Source: QWQI01 sp964608915 (lineage in GTDB: Bacteria > Planctomycetota > Planctomycetia > Isosphaerales > Isosphaeraceae). From it: DNA of 64,000 nucleotides. Below the pieces are notes generated by a model, which was not told the DNA's origin, ran no database searches, and worked only from the letters and a program-made list of their open reading frames with translations. Shown one piece after another: positions 25,716 to 34,895 of this stretch; position 1 is the stretch's first letter, and every line of letters begins with the position of its first letter. The DNA is taken from contig CAZSQA010000001.1 of NCBI GenBank assembly GCA_964608915.1, positions 62,001-126,000 on the forward strand, given 5' to 3'. The position numbers and the translations under genes were made by a program.

Positions 25716-26437
25716 GGCGTTGCCTCCAATATCGAAACCGGCGGACGCGCCGGTTCAGGAATCACTGCGAATCGCCACCAGAATTCGAAGCTGACCAACG
25801 GAAAGAGCCAGCTGAGCCACGGGTTGACCCGTTCGTTCCAAGCGGGGTCGAGCCGTAAGACGATCACGAAACCCGTGATCAATCGCAACAGCAGCGGCGA
25901 ACATAGCAGTATGAAGCACCGCATCGCCCATCGCCGGTGCATTGCGATCCGGCCGTCACGGGCGCCTCGGATCGCCATGAAAAGACAGCCCCCGGTACCG
26001 ATCGCGAGCGACGCCAGCCCGGCCCCTGCGAACATCCCGGCCGGAGCGTAAGCGGCCATGACCAGTCCGCTGGGCGTAACGAAGGCGAACACCAGCACGG
26101 CCAGAAACCGGCCCGCCAGGCGGTGCAAGTGGCGATATCGACCAGTCGGCCCGCTGACGACCAGAAACAGCCCGGCCAGCAGGGCGACCGGTGAGCTGAC
26201 GATATGGGCATAAAACGCGAAGCGATAGACCCCGTGGAACCAGTCGCGCCGGACGATGAGAAAGTCGGATTCGAAATCGGCCGGGAAGTAAAAGCGATAC
26301 TGATAGAGAATCGAAAGAAACGCTTTCGCGAACAGCAGCCACGCCATGCCGATGGCAATGGTTCGCAAAGCGTTCGGATGAAGTGGCCGATCGATGTCGT
26401 TCACATGGCACCGGAAGAAGGATGAGCAATCAATCAT
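25691..26437 (-). CDS. DUF2306-like multi-pass membrane protein
   Basis: The 248-residue protein has about seven hydrophobic helices, with conserved histidines and arginines in YAHIVSSPVALLAGLFLVV, RYRHLHRLAGR and IAMHRRWAMRC. The pattern of paired His residues in helices fits the DUF2306 / YozB-like family, which resembles haem-binding membrane proteins. Start is the ATG at 26437, although a GTG at about 26408 is also possible; no ribosome site is clear. Its end overlaps the start of the first DUF1559 gene, so all three downstream genes may form one transcript. Confidence 0.65.
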   Translation of the reverse strand: MIDCSSFFRCHVNDIDRPLHPNALRTIAIGMAWLLFAKAFLSILYQYRFYFPADFESDFLIVRRDWFHGVYRFAFYAHIVSSPVALLAGLFLVVSGPTGRYRHLHRLAGRFLAVLVFAFVTPSGLVMAAYAPAGMFAGAGLASLAIGTGGCLFMAIRGARDGRIAMHRRWAMRCFILLCSPLLLRLITGFVIVLRLDPAWNERVNPWLSWLFPLVSFEFWWRFAVIPEPARPPVSILEATPCSIAPKK

Positions 26438-26521
26438 ACCGAATTCGAAAAAGCGTCGTCTCTTGTATCTATTAGGCGTTGAATTTCGTACGCCGTCAAG
26501 GATTTCCGACGGGATCTGGCG

Positions 26522-26556
26522 CAAAAAAGAAAACGGGGACGCTCCACGCATCCCCG
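26522..26556 (-). terminator. Intrinsic terminator after serA
   Basis: On the minus strand a 9-bp stem (26556-26548 with 26542-26534, one wobble pair) with a 5-base loop is followed by TTTTCTTTTTT (26533-26523). It lies 38 bases after the serA stop. Confidence 0.88.
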
Positions 26557-26594
26557 ATCCTGTGTTCGATCTAACGATTTTCGGATTCGATCGT

Positions 26595-28232
26595 TTACGC
26601 CCCTGCCAGCCAGTCCGGCATGGCACCGGCGGGTGGGAGTTTCACGAGCGAGGTCGAGATCATGTTCTCGTTGCCGTTGATGGCGTCGATGGCTTCCGGG
26701 GGCGGGGTGCTATCCAGGTTCACGACGCCGATGGCTTCGCCGCCGGGGCAGTCGGCTTCGCGGCCGACCGACATGCCTGCGATGTTCACGCCGTATTTGC
26801 CCATAGTGGTGCCCATGAAGCCGATGAGGCCGGGGACGTCCTTATGCGTAAACACGAACAGGGTGCCGTCCAGGTTGGCGTCGAGCCGGTAGGGCCCGAG
26901 CTTCACCAGCCGCAGCAGCTTCTTGCCGAACAGGGTGCCGGCGGCGATGTATGTCTTGCGCTCGCTGGTGACTTCGGCCTGGATCATCGTGCCGAAGTCG
27001 CCGGGCTCGTCCGACTTTTCCTCGACGATCGTAATGCCGCGGCTTTTCAGCAGGCTTTCGGCCGAAACGAGGTTCACAGGGTCGCTCATGGCGGTTTCGA
27101 TCCAGCCGGCGGCGAAGGCCAGCTTGATCAGCCGGGTGTTCTTCGTAGCGACATCGCCGCGGAAAAGCAGCTTCACGCCCTGAATCGTGCCCCTGTCCAT
27201 CTGGGAATGGAGCATGCCCAGGCGGCGGCCCAGGTCGAGGTAGGGGCCCAGGTCGGCCAGCTCGGCTTTGTCCATGCTGGGCAGGTTGACGGAGAAACGG
27301 ACCTGGCCCTTGGTGAAGAAGTCGCTGAGCAGGTGGGCGGCTTCGATGGCGACGTTGATCTGGGCTTCTTCGGTCGACGCTCCCAGGTGGGGCGTCACGA
27401 GGACCTTCGGGTGCCCGACGATCGGGTTGTCCGGGGCAGGCGGCTCGGGCTCGAACACGTCGAACGCCGCGCCGGCGACGTGGCCGGAGTCGAGGGCTTC
27501 ACGCAGGGCGTGTTCGTCGACCAGACCGCCGCGGGCGCAATTGACGATCCGCACGCCTTTTTTCATTTTGGCGATCGATTCGGTGCCGACGACGTTGCGG
27601 GTCTCGGCCGTCAGCGGCGTGTGCAGGGTGACATAATCGCACCGGTGCCAGAGATCGTCGAGACGCGAGATGGACTCGATACCCAGCTCGGCGGCCTTTT
27701 CGACGGTCAGGAAGGGGTCGAAGCCGACGATCTTCATGTCGAAAGACTGGGCACGCCGGGCGACGGCCAGCCCTACGCGGCCCAGGCCGATGATGCCGAG
27801 CGTCTTGTGGGCCAGTTCCGTGCCGGTGAACTTGTTGCGGTCCCAGCCGCCGGCCTTCATGGTGGCGCAGGCCGGGGCGACGTTGCGCGAAAGGGACAGG
27901 ATCAGGGCCATGGTGTGTTCGGCGGTGCTGATCGTGTTGCCGCCGGGGGTGTTCATGACGACGACACCGGCCTTGCTGGCGGCGGGGACGTCGATGTTGT
28001 CGACGCCGACACCGGCGCGGACGATGGCCTTGAGCCGCTTCTGGCCTTCGAGCACGTCGGCCGTGAGCTGAGTGCCGGAGCGGATCACGATCCCGTCGGC
28101 TTCCTGCAGGGCGGCGATCAGGCCCGGCTTGTCAAGTTTCGTGTCGACGACGACTTCGAAGTCAGGGTTCGAACGCAGAATCGCCAGGCCTTCTTCAGCC
28201 AGCTTGTCGGTCACCAGGATGCGATGCGCCAC
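26595..28232 (-). CDS. serA: D-3-phosphoglycerate dehydrogenase
   Basis: The 545-residue enzyme oxidises 3-phosphoglycerate to 3-phosphohydroxypyruvate, the first step of serine synthesis. It has the split substrate domain (AHRILVTDKLAEEGLAIL), the NAD-binding fold (LGIIGLGRVGLAVARRAQSF), catalytic region (VRIVNCARGGLVDEHAL and HLGASTEEAQ), an intervening domain, and a C-terminal ACT domain (FVFTHKDVPGLIGFMGTTMGKYGVNIAGM) that binds serine in related enzymes. The GTG at 28232 is preferred for its GGAG site and the family N-terminus; an ATG at 28280 lacks a ribosome site. Its transcript is separate from the upstream aminotransferase gene. Confidence 0.93.
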   Translation of the reverse strand: MAHRILVTDKLAEEGLAILRSNPDFEVVVDTKLDKPGLIAALQEADGIVIRSGTQLTADVLEGQKRLKAIVRAGVGVDNIDVPAASKAGVVVMNTPGGNTISTAEHTMALILSLSRNVAPACATMKAGGWDRNKFTGTELAHKTLGIIGLGRVGLAVARRAQSFDMKIVGFDPFLTVEKAAELGIESISRLDDLWHRCDYVTLHTPLTAETRNVVGTESIAKMKKGVRIVNCARGGLVDEHALREALDSGHVAGAAFDVFEPEPPAPDNPIVGHPKVLVTPHLGASTEEAQINVAIEAAHLLSDFFTKGQVRFSVNLPSMDKAELADLGPYLDLGRRLGMLHSQMDRGTIQGVKLLFRGDVATKNTRLIKLAFAAGWIETAMSDPVNLVSAESLLKSRGITIVEEKSDEPGDFGTMIQAEVTSERKTYIAAGTLFGKKLLRLVKLGPYRLDANLDGTLFVFTHKDVPGLIGFMGTTMGKYGVNIAGMSVGREADCPGGEAIGVVNLDSTPPPEAIDAINGNENMISTSLVKLPPAGAMPDWLAGA

Positions 28233-28338
28233 GGGGCGAGTTCTCCAGCGGTTGAAAGGGAGCGAATATTCGGCCGGCATGCGTGAAGGCCGGTCGTGTC
28301 GTGAGACGAAAAACCGCGATTTCGTGTCGCGGTGCGGG

Positions 28339-28379
28339 AAAATGGCGGATCGCCCGTCAGGTATTCGACGGGCGATCCG
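28339..28379 (-). terminator. Intrinsic terminator between the aminotransferase gene and serA
   Basis: On the minus strand a perfect 13-bp stem (28379-28367 with 28358-28346) with an 8-base loop is followed, after CCA, by TTTT (28342-28339). The T-run is short, but the stem is very strong. It lies 34 bases after the aminotransferase stop. Confidence 0.75.
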
Positions 28380-28412
28380 GAATCTTTCGGTCAAGGCCGA
28401 GAACGTGTCGAA

Positions 28413-29567
28413 TCAGACACCGGCCGGTTGAGATTGGCCCATCAGCACGCGCTGGGCGGCCGTGACGGCGACGCCCGGCTCGACGTCCAGTCCCAGTTCG
28501 GCCAGTACCATTTCCAGAGCGGCAAGGCCTGAGATGACGTCCAGCTCGTCTGTGTACCCCATGTGGCCGATGCGGATGATCTTGCCTTTGACCTTATCCT
28601 GCCCGCCCACGGTGTAGATGCCGAACTTTTCCTGAAGCTTGTTCCGGATGGCGGAATCCTTGATGCCTTCAGGAACGTAAAAGGCCGTGAGGCCTTCCGC
28701 CGGCCGCGACGAGAAGAGAGTCAGGCCGAGAGCCTGCACACCGGCCTGGCAGGCGTCGGACATGCGCTTGTGGCGGGCCCAGACGTTTTCGATGCCTTCG
28801 GCCAGGATACGGTCAAGAGCGACGTTCAGGCCCTGAATCAGCGTGTGAGCCGGCGTGTAGGGCGTGTCGGACTCCGCGGCCTTTTTGCGGGCGGACTTCA
28901 GGTTGAAGTAGAAGGCCGGGGCGTCGAAGGCGTCGATTTTCTTCCAGGCCTTCGGGCTGACGCTGATGAAGGCCAGGCCCGGGGGCAACATGAGGGCCTT
29001 TTGCGAGCCGACGCACAGGATGTCGATGCCCCAGGCGTCCTGATGGCATTCCATCGCACCGATGCCCGAGATGCCGTCGACGGCGAAGACGGCGTCGGTT
29101 TCGGCCACGACCTTGCCGATGGCCTCGACCGGATGTCCCGTGCCCGTCGAGGTTTCTGACAGAGTACCCATGACGCAGACGGTGTCGGGATTTTCAGCCA
29201 GGGCGTTCGCGACGCGGGCCGGGTCGACCGGCTGGCCCCATTCCGTGTCGAGCGTGATCGCCTGAATGCCGTAAGCCTGACAGATCTTGGCCCAGCGCAG
29301 CGCGAACCAGCCGGCATTCAGGACGATCGCCTTGCCGCCCCGGGGCACGGTGTTCACAGCGGCGGCTTCCATCGCGCCGGTACCGGAGGCGGTCAGGATC
29401 ATCACGTCGTTGGACGTGCCGAAGACCTTCTTGAGGCCATCGACGGCCTTGACGATGTTCTCCTTGGCTTCGGCCGAGCGGTGATGGATCACCGGGTGGG
29501 CCATCTTCAACAGCACGTCTTCGGGAACCGGCGCGGGGCCGGGGGTCATCAGGCGAGGCTTTTGCAT
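28413..29567 (-). CDS. Class V PLP-dependent aminotransferase (AGT/SPT type), probable serine-pathway enzyme
   Basis: The 384-residue enzyme starts MQKPRLMTPGPAPVPEDVLL and has HHRSAEAK, TASGTGAMEAA, DGISGIGAMECHQDAWGID and VGSQKALMLPPGLAF, where the lysine of SQKA holds PLP. This is the alanine-glyoxylate/serine-pyruvate subgroup of class V. Its place upstream of serA on the same strand suggests it makes phosphoserine or serine-family amino acids, as similar enzymes replace SerC in some bacteria; no true serC is seen here. A terminator separates the two transcripts. Start is the ATG at 29567; upstream codons overlap a poorly conserved region. Confidence 0.88.
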   Translation of the reverse strand: MQKPRLMTPGPAPVPEDVLLKMAHPVIHHRSAEAKENIVKAVDGLKKVFGTSNDVMILTASGTGAMEAAAVNTVPRGGKAIVLNAGWFALRWAKICQAYGIQAITLDTEWGQPVDPARVANALAENPDTVCVMGTLSETSTGTGHPVEAIGKVVAETDAVFAVDGISGIGAMECHQDAWGIDILCVGSQKALMLPPGLAFISVSPKAWKKIDAFDAPAFYFNLKSARKKAAESDTPYTPAHTLIQGLNVALDRILAEGIENVWARHKRMSDACQAGVQALGLTLFSSRPAEGLTAFYVPEGIKDSAIRNKLQEKFGIYTVGGQDKVKGKIIRIGHMGYTDELDVISGLAALEMVLAELGLDVEPGVAVTAAQRVLMGQSQPAGV

Positions 29568-30338
29568 TTTGGGAGTCGTCCTTCGTTCGGTGCGTGAACA
29601 CGAGTGCCGCTGCGAGTCTTGGCCGCTCCGACAACGTGCGAAGCGAACCGGGCGGTAGTCGCGGCTCATGATCGGATCGACCCGGGCACGCACCGTCAAA
29701 TTGAAGAATGATTGTAGCGTTTTTCGTCCATTTTTGGGAATCCCCAGAGGGATTCGTACGAGACGAAGCACAATCGACCGATCACCGGCCGCAGTCGGAT
29801 TTCTCGTGAAAATCGATGGTTATGACCGATCAGTCCTGAACCATCCGGGCCCGTCGACGATTCCTGAATCGGCCGACACTTTGACCGTTGCGACTTCGCC
29901 GGTCCCATCGAACGGAATTCCATCGACTGGCTCCGCCTCGGCCGAGTCGATCGCTCTGTTTCGGATCGCAAGACCTGACGTAGCGATTCATTCGTTTCGT
30001 TTCGCTTCATCCGGCGGGTATGCAGAAAGTGGCGCAAGCGAGGTGTTCACAACGAGCTTGCAATGCTTGATCCGAACAAGCTCGGTGTCGTAACTTGTTT
30101 CGAAGAAGATCGTTTCGGCGGAATCCCCGGGGCAGGTTTCGACGCGTCGGGGCGAAAGTCCGGAAACCTTGAATCATCGTATGGATTCGGTCGAAATTCC
30201 GTTTTCCGCGATCACCGAGCTTTGGCTCGGTGTTCGCGTTTCTGGCGGTTCGCTTCCCTGTATTTCGAATTCCGCCGGACAGGATTTCGAAAGTCGCAGG
30301 TGGCGTAGATCGACCTTCAGCGATCGGTGGTCCCGAGC
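29568..30338. other. Intergenic region between hisI and the aminotransferase gene
   Basis: About 770 bases without a supported gene. Open frames of 60-140 codons exist on both strands but lack ribosome sites and have unusual composition. The stretch is rich in TTCG/CGAA words. I see no clear promoter, hairpin or repeat in it. Confidence 0.55.
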
Positions 30339-30752
30339 TCAGCCGCCATAGACCTTCGAAGCGTCAAAGACCGGGCTGGCGATCCGCTTCCATTGACGGG
30401 TCTCGTCCGCTTCGCGGGAGAAACAGGAAAAATAGCCGTCGTGGCAGGCTCCGCCGACCTGGCGGGCCAGGATCAGGAGCGTATCGCCGTCGCAGTCCAG
30501 GCGAATCGCCTCGACCTTCTGCACATGGCCCGACGTGCCGCCCTTATGCCACGAAGCCTGCCGGCTGCGGGACCAGAACCAGGTTTCGCCGGTTTCGATC
30601 GTCTTCGCGACGGCAGAACGGTCCATCCAGGCCATCATCAGAACCTGGCCAGTTTCGACATCCTGGACGATCGCGGGTACGAGCCCGGCGTCATCGAAGC
30701 GGATCTGCCCGAAAAGTCCCTCGAATGCGTCGCGTGCGTCGTTCGGATCCAT
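30339..30752 (-). CDS. hisI: Phosphoribosyl-AMP cyclohydrolase
   Basis: The 137-residue enzyme opens the ring of phosphoribosyl-AMP in histidine synthesis. All HisI signatures are present: VQDVETGQVLMMAWMD, ETWFWSRSRQASWHKGGTSGHVQKV, DCDGDTLLIL and GGACHDGYFSCFSR, giving the metal-binding Asp and Cys residues. It is a single-domain form with no HisE fusion. The start is the ATG at 30752. Other his genes are absent from the window. Confidence 0.92.
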   Translation of the reverse strand: MDPNDARDAFEGLFGQIRFDDAGLVPAIVQDVETGQVLMMAWMDRSAVAKTIETGETWFWSRSRQASWHKGGTSGHVQKVEAIRLDCDGDTLLILARQVGGACHDGYFSCFSREADETRQWKRIASPVFDASKVYGG

Positions 30753-30849
30753 CGTGTCTGCTTCCAAGAAATCCTCGGGAACCACATTCGGGGAATGACT
30801 AGCCGGGAGAGTGTCGCGGCTTTGGTTGTGACGTGTCCGGTCCGGCCGA

Positions 30850-32652
30850 TCAGTCCGGCGAATCCGACTCGAGCACCCTTTTGAGGAGCGCCTGAAGGTA
30901 ATCGTATTTTGTCGATGCGATTGCATCGGCCGCGAAACGGACATGTGCGAAGCGATCGTTGTGAAGACTCCACAAATCGATCACAGCTTCATAGGCCAGT
31001 ATCGGAGGGGCGGCCGGGTGTTCGCACGCGGCTTTCCAGTCAAGGACGGCAGCCACGGCATCGCCGCGCCGAGTCGCCAGTTCGGCTTTCCATTCGAGCA
31101 GTCGATGCATGTCTCGACCGCCGTGCAGATCGACGTCGGTCTTCATGGCGAAATCGAGCCAAACACGGCCGGAATCGCTCTCCGTGCCTTCGCTCAGCCA
31201 CCGGCGCAGAAACGGCGCGACGAAATCGGCCATCGACAGGTTCGCCAGTGCCGCGGGGCTCTTTTCGGCGACGTATGTACCAATGCGCAGGGCGGATGTG
31301 TCGTCATGCACGGCGAAAGCCGTTTTCCATGCGACGGCAAGATCCTCCGGCGAAAGGGCTTCAAGTTTCAGGCTTCGCACATGATTCGGGTCGTAAAGCG
31401 AGAGTGCCTTATGCCTGGCTTCGCCTTTGGCATCGTCCTTGCCGGGTGGCGACGTCAGCCCGAGGCGGTAACGAAGCCGGTCGAAGTCGTAATTGCCGTA
31501 GAGCGACTGCCTGCCTGGCCGTCTCGCGAGCTGCTCCAGAAACTGGACGATACCTTCCAGCCGGGCGCGGGTCGAGGAATTCATCGCAATGGAGGCGTCC
31601 AGGGGCGTGCGACCCGCAAGACCGTAGCGGGGCTGTTCGACCCATTCCGACTCGAAAAAAGCGGCGACTCCATCGTGCGTGAGGTGTTCCTTGCGACTTT
31701 CCGGCAAGTCGTCCGGCAAACGGAATCGGAACGCGGCTGCGTCGAGCATGGCGATCGGGAGAACGGTCATGTCGATCTTCGCCGGCCGTTCGCTGTCCTC
31801 GAGAAATCGCCACTGATCGATCAGTTCCCTGAAGAAAATGCCAGAAGATGGCGAAGCCGGAGCTGAAAACCGGGCCGATCCCTCGCTGCTGACCACCGAT
31901 GCCGAAACGTTGACGAACGAGTCGTCGGCCCCTTGCATGGAGCCATCGAGGATATCGGCCGCGAAATGCCGCGCCGTCGAAGCGGAGTCCGCTTCTGACG
32001 GACTGGCGGTTTTCGGTGCATAGGTAACGAGCGTGCCGAACGTGCTGGCGATTTCTTCGGCACCGAGCCCAAGCGCCGAAATGCCAGGCGGCACTGACAC
32101 CGAGAGCTTCACGGCATCAGCGAGATCCTCGGCTCCGGCTCCATGACGCAGCAGTTCCGCAAGCGTCCAGGCGTCGGCAGCTCGATCCGGCATCGCGTCG
32201 TGGGTAAGATCCACGAAACGGTCAAGCGTCTCCACGGCCGAACGGTTCCAGCCCATCCATGCCTGACACACGGCCAGATTCCAGGTCGCTTCGGCATCTT
32301 CCGGGGCCGATTCGAGCAAGGCCATGAAGGTCAGGGCGGCAGCCGCGGGATCCGCGGAGTCGGGGGCTGCCTCGCCTGAGAATCGGGCCCGCAGGATACT
32401 GTCCCAGCGCAGACGGGCCGATTCGTTCGCGGGCGGCAGGAATCGTAACGGTTTGCGGGCGACATCCGGCAGATCGGGTGAAGCCGCCAGGGTGTCCAGC
32501 GCGGCCCGGGCCGCGGCATCGTCCGGATTCTGGCTGAGCACTGCCTGCCAGATCGCCCAGGCGGCATGTGGCCTTTGCGAAGCCAGCATTGCCCACCCGG
32601 CACGAACGCGTTCGGCGGTCGAACCGGTTTCGGGTCGGTTTTGGGAGGTCAT
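30850..32652 (-). CDS. Large TPR-like cytoplasmic protein, coupled to the SEC-C protein
   Basis: The 600-residue protein has no signal or membrane helix. Its N-terminal 170 residues look like TPR helices (RPHAAWAIWQAVLSQNPDDAAARAALDTL, ESAPEDAEATWNLAVCQAWMGW). The rest is mixed, with YGLAGRTPLDASI and YGNYDFDRLRYRLGL, and has no recognised catalytic motif. Its ATG overlaps the stop of the SEC-C/TPR gene by four bases (ATGA), which implies coupled translation. The neighbour contains the similar segments DFFDRRFVRDLETVWAVTPQKYLGRRTPEKA and PLRAALLRFSG, so the pair may be related. Function unknown. Confidence 0.68.
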   Translation of the reverse strand: MTSQNRPETGSTAERVRAGWAMLASQRPHAAWAIWQAVLSQNPDDAAARAALDTLAASPDLPDVARKPLRFLPPANESARLRWDSILRARFSGEAAPDSADPAAAALTFMALLESAPEDAEATWNLAVCQAWMGWNRSAVETLDRFVDLTHDAMPDRAADAWTLAELLRHGAGAEDLADAVKLSVSVPPGISALGLGAEEIASTFGTLVTYAPKTASPSEADSASTARHFAADILDGSMQGADDSFVNVSASVVSSEGSARFSAPASPSSGIFFRELIDQWRFLEDSERPAKIDMTVLPIAMLDAAAFRFRLPDDLPESRKEHLTHDGVAAFFESEWVEQPRYGLAGRTPLDASIAMNSSTRARLEGIVQFLEQLARRPGRQSLYGNYDFDRLRYRLGLTSPPGKDDAKGEARHKALSLYDPNHVRSLKLEALSPEDLAVAWKTAFAVHDDTSALRIGTYVAEKSPAALANLSMADFVAPFLRRWLSEGTESDSGRVWLDFAMKTDVDLHGGRDMHRLLEWKAELATRRGDAVAAVLDWKAACEHPAAPPILAYEAVIDLWSLHNDRFAHVRFAADAIASTKYDYLQALLKRVLESDSPD

Positions 32653-34895
32653 TGGCCAGGGACGAAAAGCTTGGCCCCAGGCCCTTCGGTGCCGGGCGAG
32701 CCGGCAGGGGTTCGCCCGGGTGTCCAGATTTTGCCGGCACCGCTACCGGCGGATGCTCCGGAACCGGGTGTCCAGATCTGCGATTTCGAGGCCGAAACGC
32801 CCAGTTCACCTGTCGCTGTCGTGATCTTCGGGCCGAATTTCTGGAGCAGGAATTCGAGAACGCGGGTATCCATCATGACCTGATCAGGCCGCTCCGGATG
32901 AGGCACCAGCCGAATGAGGCCGAGTTCCATAAGCCTGAGTACGACGAGTTGCGAGATTTCGTCTTCGCTCTTCGAATCGCCACGTTTCCTGTCCAGGAGC
33001 ACAGCGAGTTCGGGTACCCATTCGGCGGGTTCGAGGATCGATGCCTTGCTTCGAATCCGGGCCAGGCTCCAATACGCGTCACGAAGTTCGGGTGCGTGGA
33101 CTTTGTCTTCGGCGTAACCACGTTCGATGAGCTCGAGCGAAAGCTGCAGATCGCCTCGCGCGGCGGACTCCATCGCGAGTTCGAGGTAAACCTTGAGCCG
33201 CGCCGCGGCGTCGGCTTCGTCCACGATGGGCCTGGAGAGCCATTCCTCGCCGGCGGACTTGAGGACGTCGGTCACGAAGTAGCGCATGGCCCGTTCGAAA
33301 ACGATTGCCAGCTTGTCGGAAGGCAGCCCCTTGAGATCGACCTTAGAGAGCCTTCCCACCGGAATTTTTTCGAGATTTTCCGAGCTGGGCCGAGGTTCGT
33401 CAGGCAGGTTCAGCCTGGCTCGAAGTTGTGCGACCGCTTCGACGGCGATTTCGCCGTGATGCGGGCCGGAGAACCTGAGCAGGGCCGCACGCAGAGGCAC
33501 GCGGGCATCGCCGGCGGCCGAGGCTTTTTCGGGGGTGCGTCGGCCGAGATATTTCTGGGGCGTGACGGCCCAGACCGTTTCGAGGTCGCGAACGAACCGG
33601 CGGTCGAAGAAGTCCTTGCGGGATTCGGGCGTGATGTCGTCCGGCAGAACCCAGCGGAAGTTGTCCATCGGGTTCTGACGCGGCACTTTACCGAGATGCT
33701 TGGTACGCGGATGTGCCGGCACGATCGCAGATCCCGCCGCTTCCCGGAACAGTTCGGTCGTCTTGTCGAGAATGCCGTCGTCGAGCGCTGCCAGTGAGGC
33801 ATTGCGTTCGTCCATGGTGACGGTCGCGACGACTCGTGGGACCTTGTCCAGATCGATCGGCCCGTCGCCCTTGAGCTTCGGCTTGTCCAGAACCGCGAAC
33901 GTAATGACGTCTTTCGCCTCGGGCGTGTCCGGCCGCTGACCGTCCATCTCGAATTCGACGAAATGGTCGGACTCGCTCAGAGCCTTTTCGAGCGCATCGG
34001 CCGACCGGACCGGCCAGGTCAGTTGCAGCCGGTCGATCAGGTCCTCGTCGCCGGGCGGTTCGAGTTCCTGGCAGAGCACTTCGAAGTCGACGGCTTCTTC
34101 CGTCTCGCCGAGTGCCGCGACGTAAGCTCGCAGGCACTGAACGGCACTGAAATTTTCGCCCATCATCGCCATGCACAGGCCCTGGTTCCGTAGGGAAAGG
34201 GCTGAAGTGTCGCGTGGGGAGATACGGGCGAAAATCTCGGCGGCATCCAGCCACTCGCCCTTGATGGATTTTTCGTAGGCACTGGCGAAATCGCCGCGAA
34301 TTTCCGCGGGCACCTGATCGGTCGCGGGGGCGGGCATCCAGGTGTTTCGTTCCCAAAGCGAAAATTGGCCCGCCTGCTGCATTTCCAGCAGGGCTCGAAT
34401 ACTGGCGTTCTGGCCGCCGTCCCAAATGAGCTGGAGCGTGGCGTGTGCGATCCCGGCGACGGGCTTGGCTTCTTCCATGAAGGCTTCGGCGATGCGGCCT
34501 GCGAGCCTGGAGAGATGCTGCTTCTGTTCGTCGGTCAGGCGGCCGACGGTACGCTGGAGCTCAAGGGCGGCGACATCCGGGCCTTCGTCGCGTAACGTCA
34601 TCATAATCAGCATGTTACGCACGCCGATGTGGCCAGGGTGTTTGGCCAGATAGGCCTCGAGCTGGCGGGTCGCCTGGTTATCGCCAGAATCAGGGGGCGA
34701 AAGCAGGGCGCGGCGGATCAGGAGCGACGGCGTATCCGGGTACTTTTTGAGTCCTTCTTCGACCGTGGCGAACGCCGCCTCCGCAAGGTTCGATTCGATC
34801 TGTCGGTCTACCTTGCGGATGTAGGCTTCGGCCTTCTGGCAGCAGAACTTGTATTTTTCGCCGCTGCCGCATTCGCATCTGGTATAGGAATCCAT
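32649..34895 (-). CDS. SEC-C zinc motif protein with TPR-like repeats
   Basis: The 748-residue protein starts with a SEC-C zinc motif, CECGSGEKYKFCC (Cys7, Cys9, Cys18, Cys19), as found at the end of SecA and in some nucleic-acid- or ribosome-linked proteins. The next 250 residues are TPR-like (FATVEEGLKKYPDTPSLLIRRALL). A central region (KYLGRRTPEKASAAGDARVPLRAALLRFSG) is followed by more helices and a low-complexity Gly/Ser/Pro tail with repeated IWTPG. It is the first gene of the pair; its TGA overlaps the ATG of the next. SEC-C may recruit it to ribosomes or SecB; this is inferred. Confidence 0.75.
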   Translation of the reverse strand: MDSYTRCECGSGEKYKFCCQKAEAYIRKVDRQIESNLAEAAFATVEEGLKKYPDTPSLLIRRALLSPPDSGDNQATRQLEAYLAKHPGHIGVRNMLIMMTLRDEGPDVAALELQRTVGRLTDEQKQHLSRLAGRIAEAFMEEAKPVAGIAHATLQLIWDGGQNASIRALLEMQQAGQFSLWERNTWMPAPATDQVPAEIRGDFASAYEKSIKGEWLDAAEIFARISPRDTSALSLRNQGLCMAMMGENFSAVQCLRAYVAALGETEEAVDFEVLCQELEPPGDEDLIDRLQLTWPVRSADALEKALSESDHFVEFEMDGQRPDTPEAKDVITFAVLDKPKLKGDGPIDLDKVPRVVATVTMDERNASLAALDDGILDKTTELFREAAGSAIVPAHPRTKHLGKVPRQNPMDNFRWVLPDDITPESRKDFFDRRFVRDLETVWAVTPQKYLGRRTPEKASAAGDARVPLRAALLRFSGPHHGEIAVEAVAQLRARLNLPDEPRPSSENLEKIPVGRLSKVDLKGLPSDKLAIVFERAMRYFVTDVLKSAGEEWLSRPIVDEADAAARLKVYLELAMESAARGDLQLSLELIERGYAEDKVHAPELRDAYWSLARIRSKASILEPAEWVPELAVLLDRKRGDSKSEDEISQLVVLRLMELGLIRLVPHPERPDQVMMDTRVLEFLLQKFGPKITTATGELGVSASKSQIWTPGSGASAGSGAGKIWTPGRTPAGSPGTEGPGAKLFVPGQ

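Noticed and set aside
26394..28286. A 630-codon open frame on the plus strand antisense to serA (similar long antisense frames occur over cysI, infB, cysS, dinG, dsbD, the TPR-redoxin and TolC genes).
   Set aside because: GC-rich third positions rarely create stops in the complementary frame. The antisense products lack domains and show shadow composition, whereas the sense genes have clear family motifs.
30063..30308. An 81-codon open frame in the hisI-aminotransferase gap.
   Set aside because: Rich in TTCG words like the surrounding gap, no ribosome site and no recognisable protein pattern.
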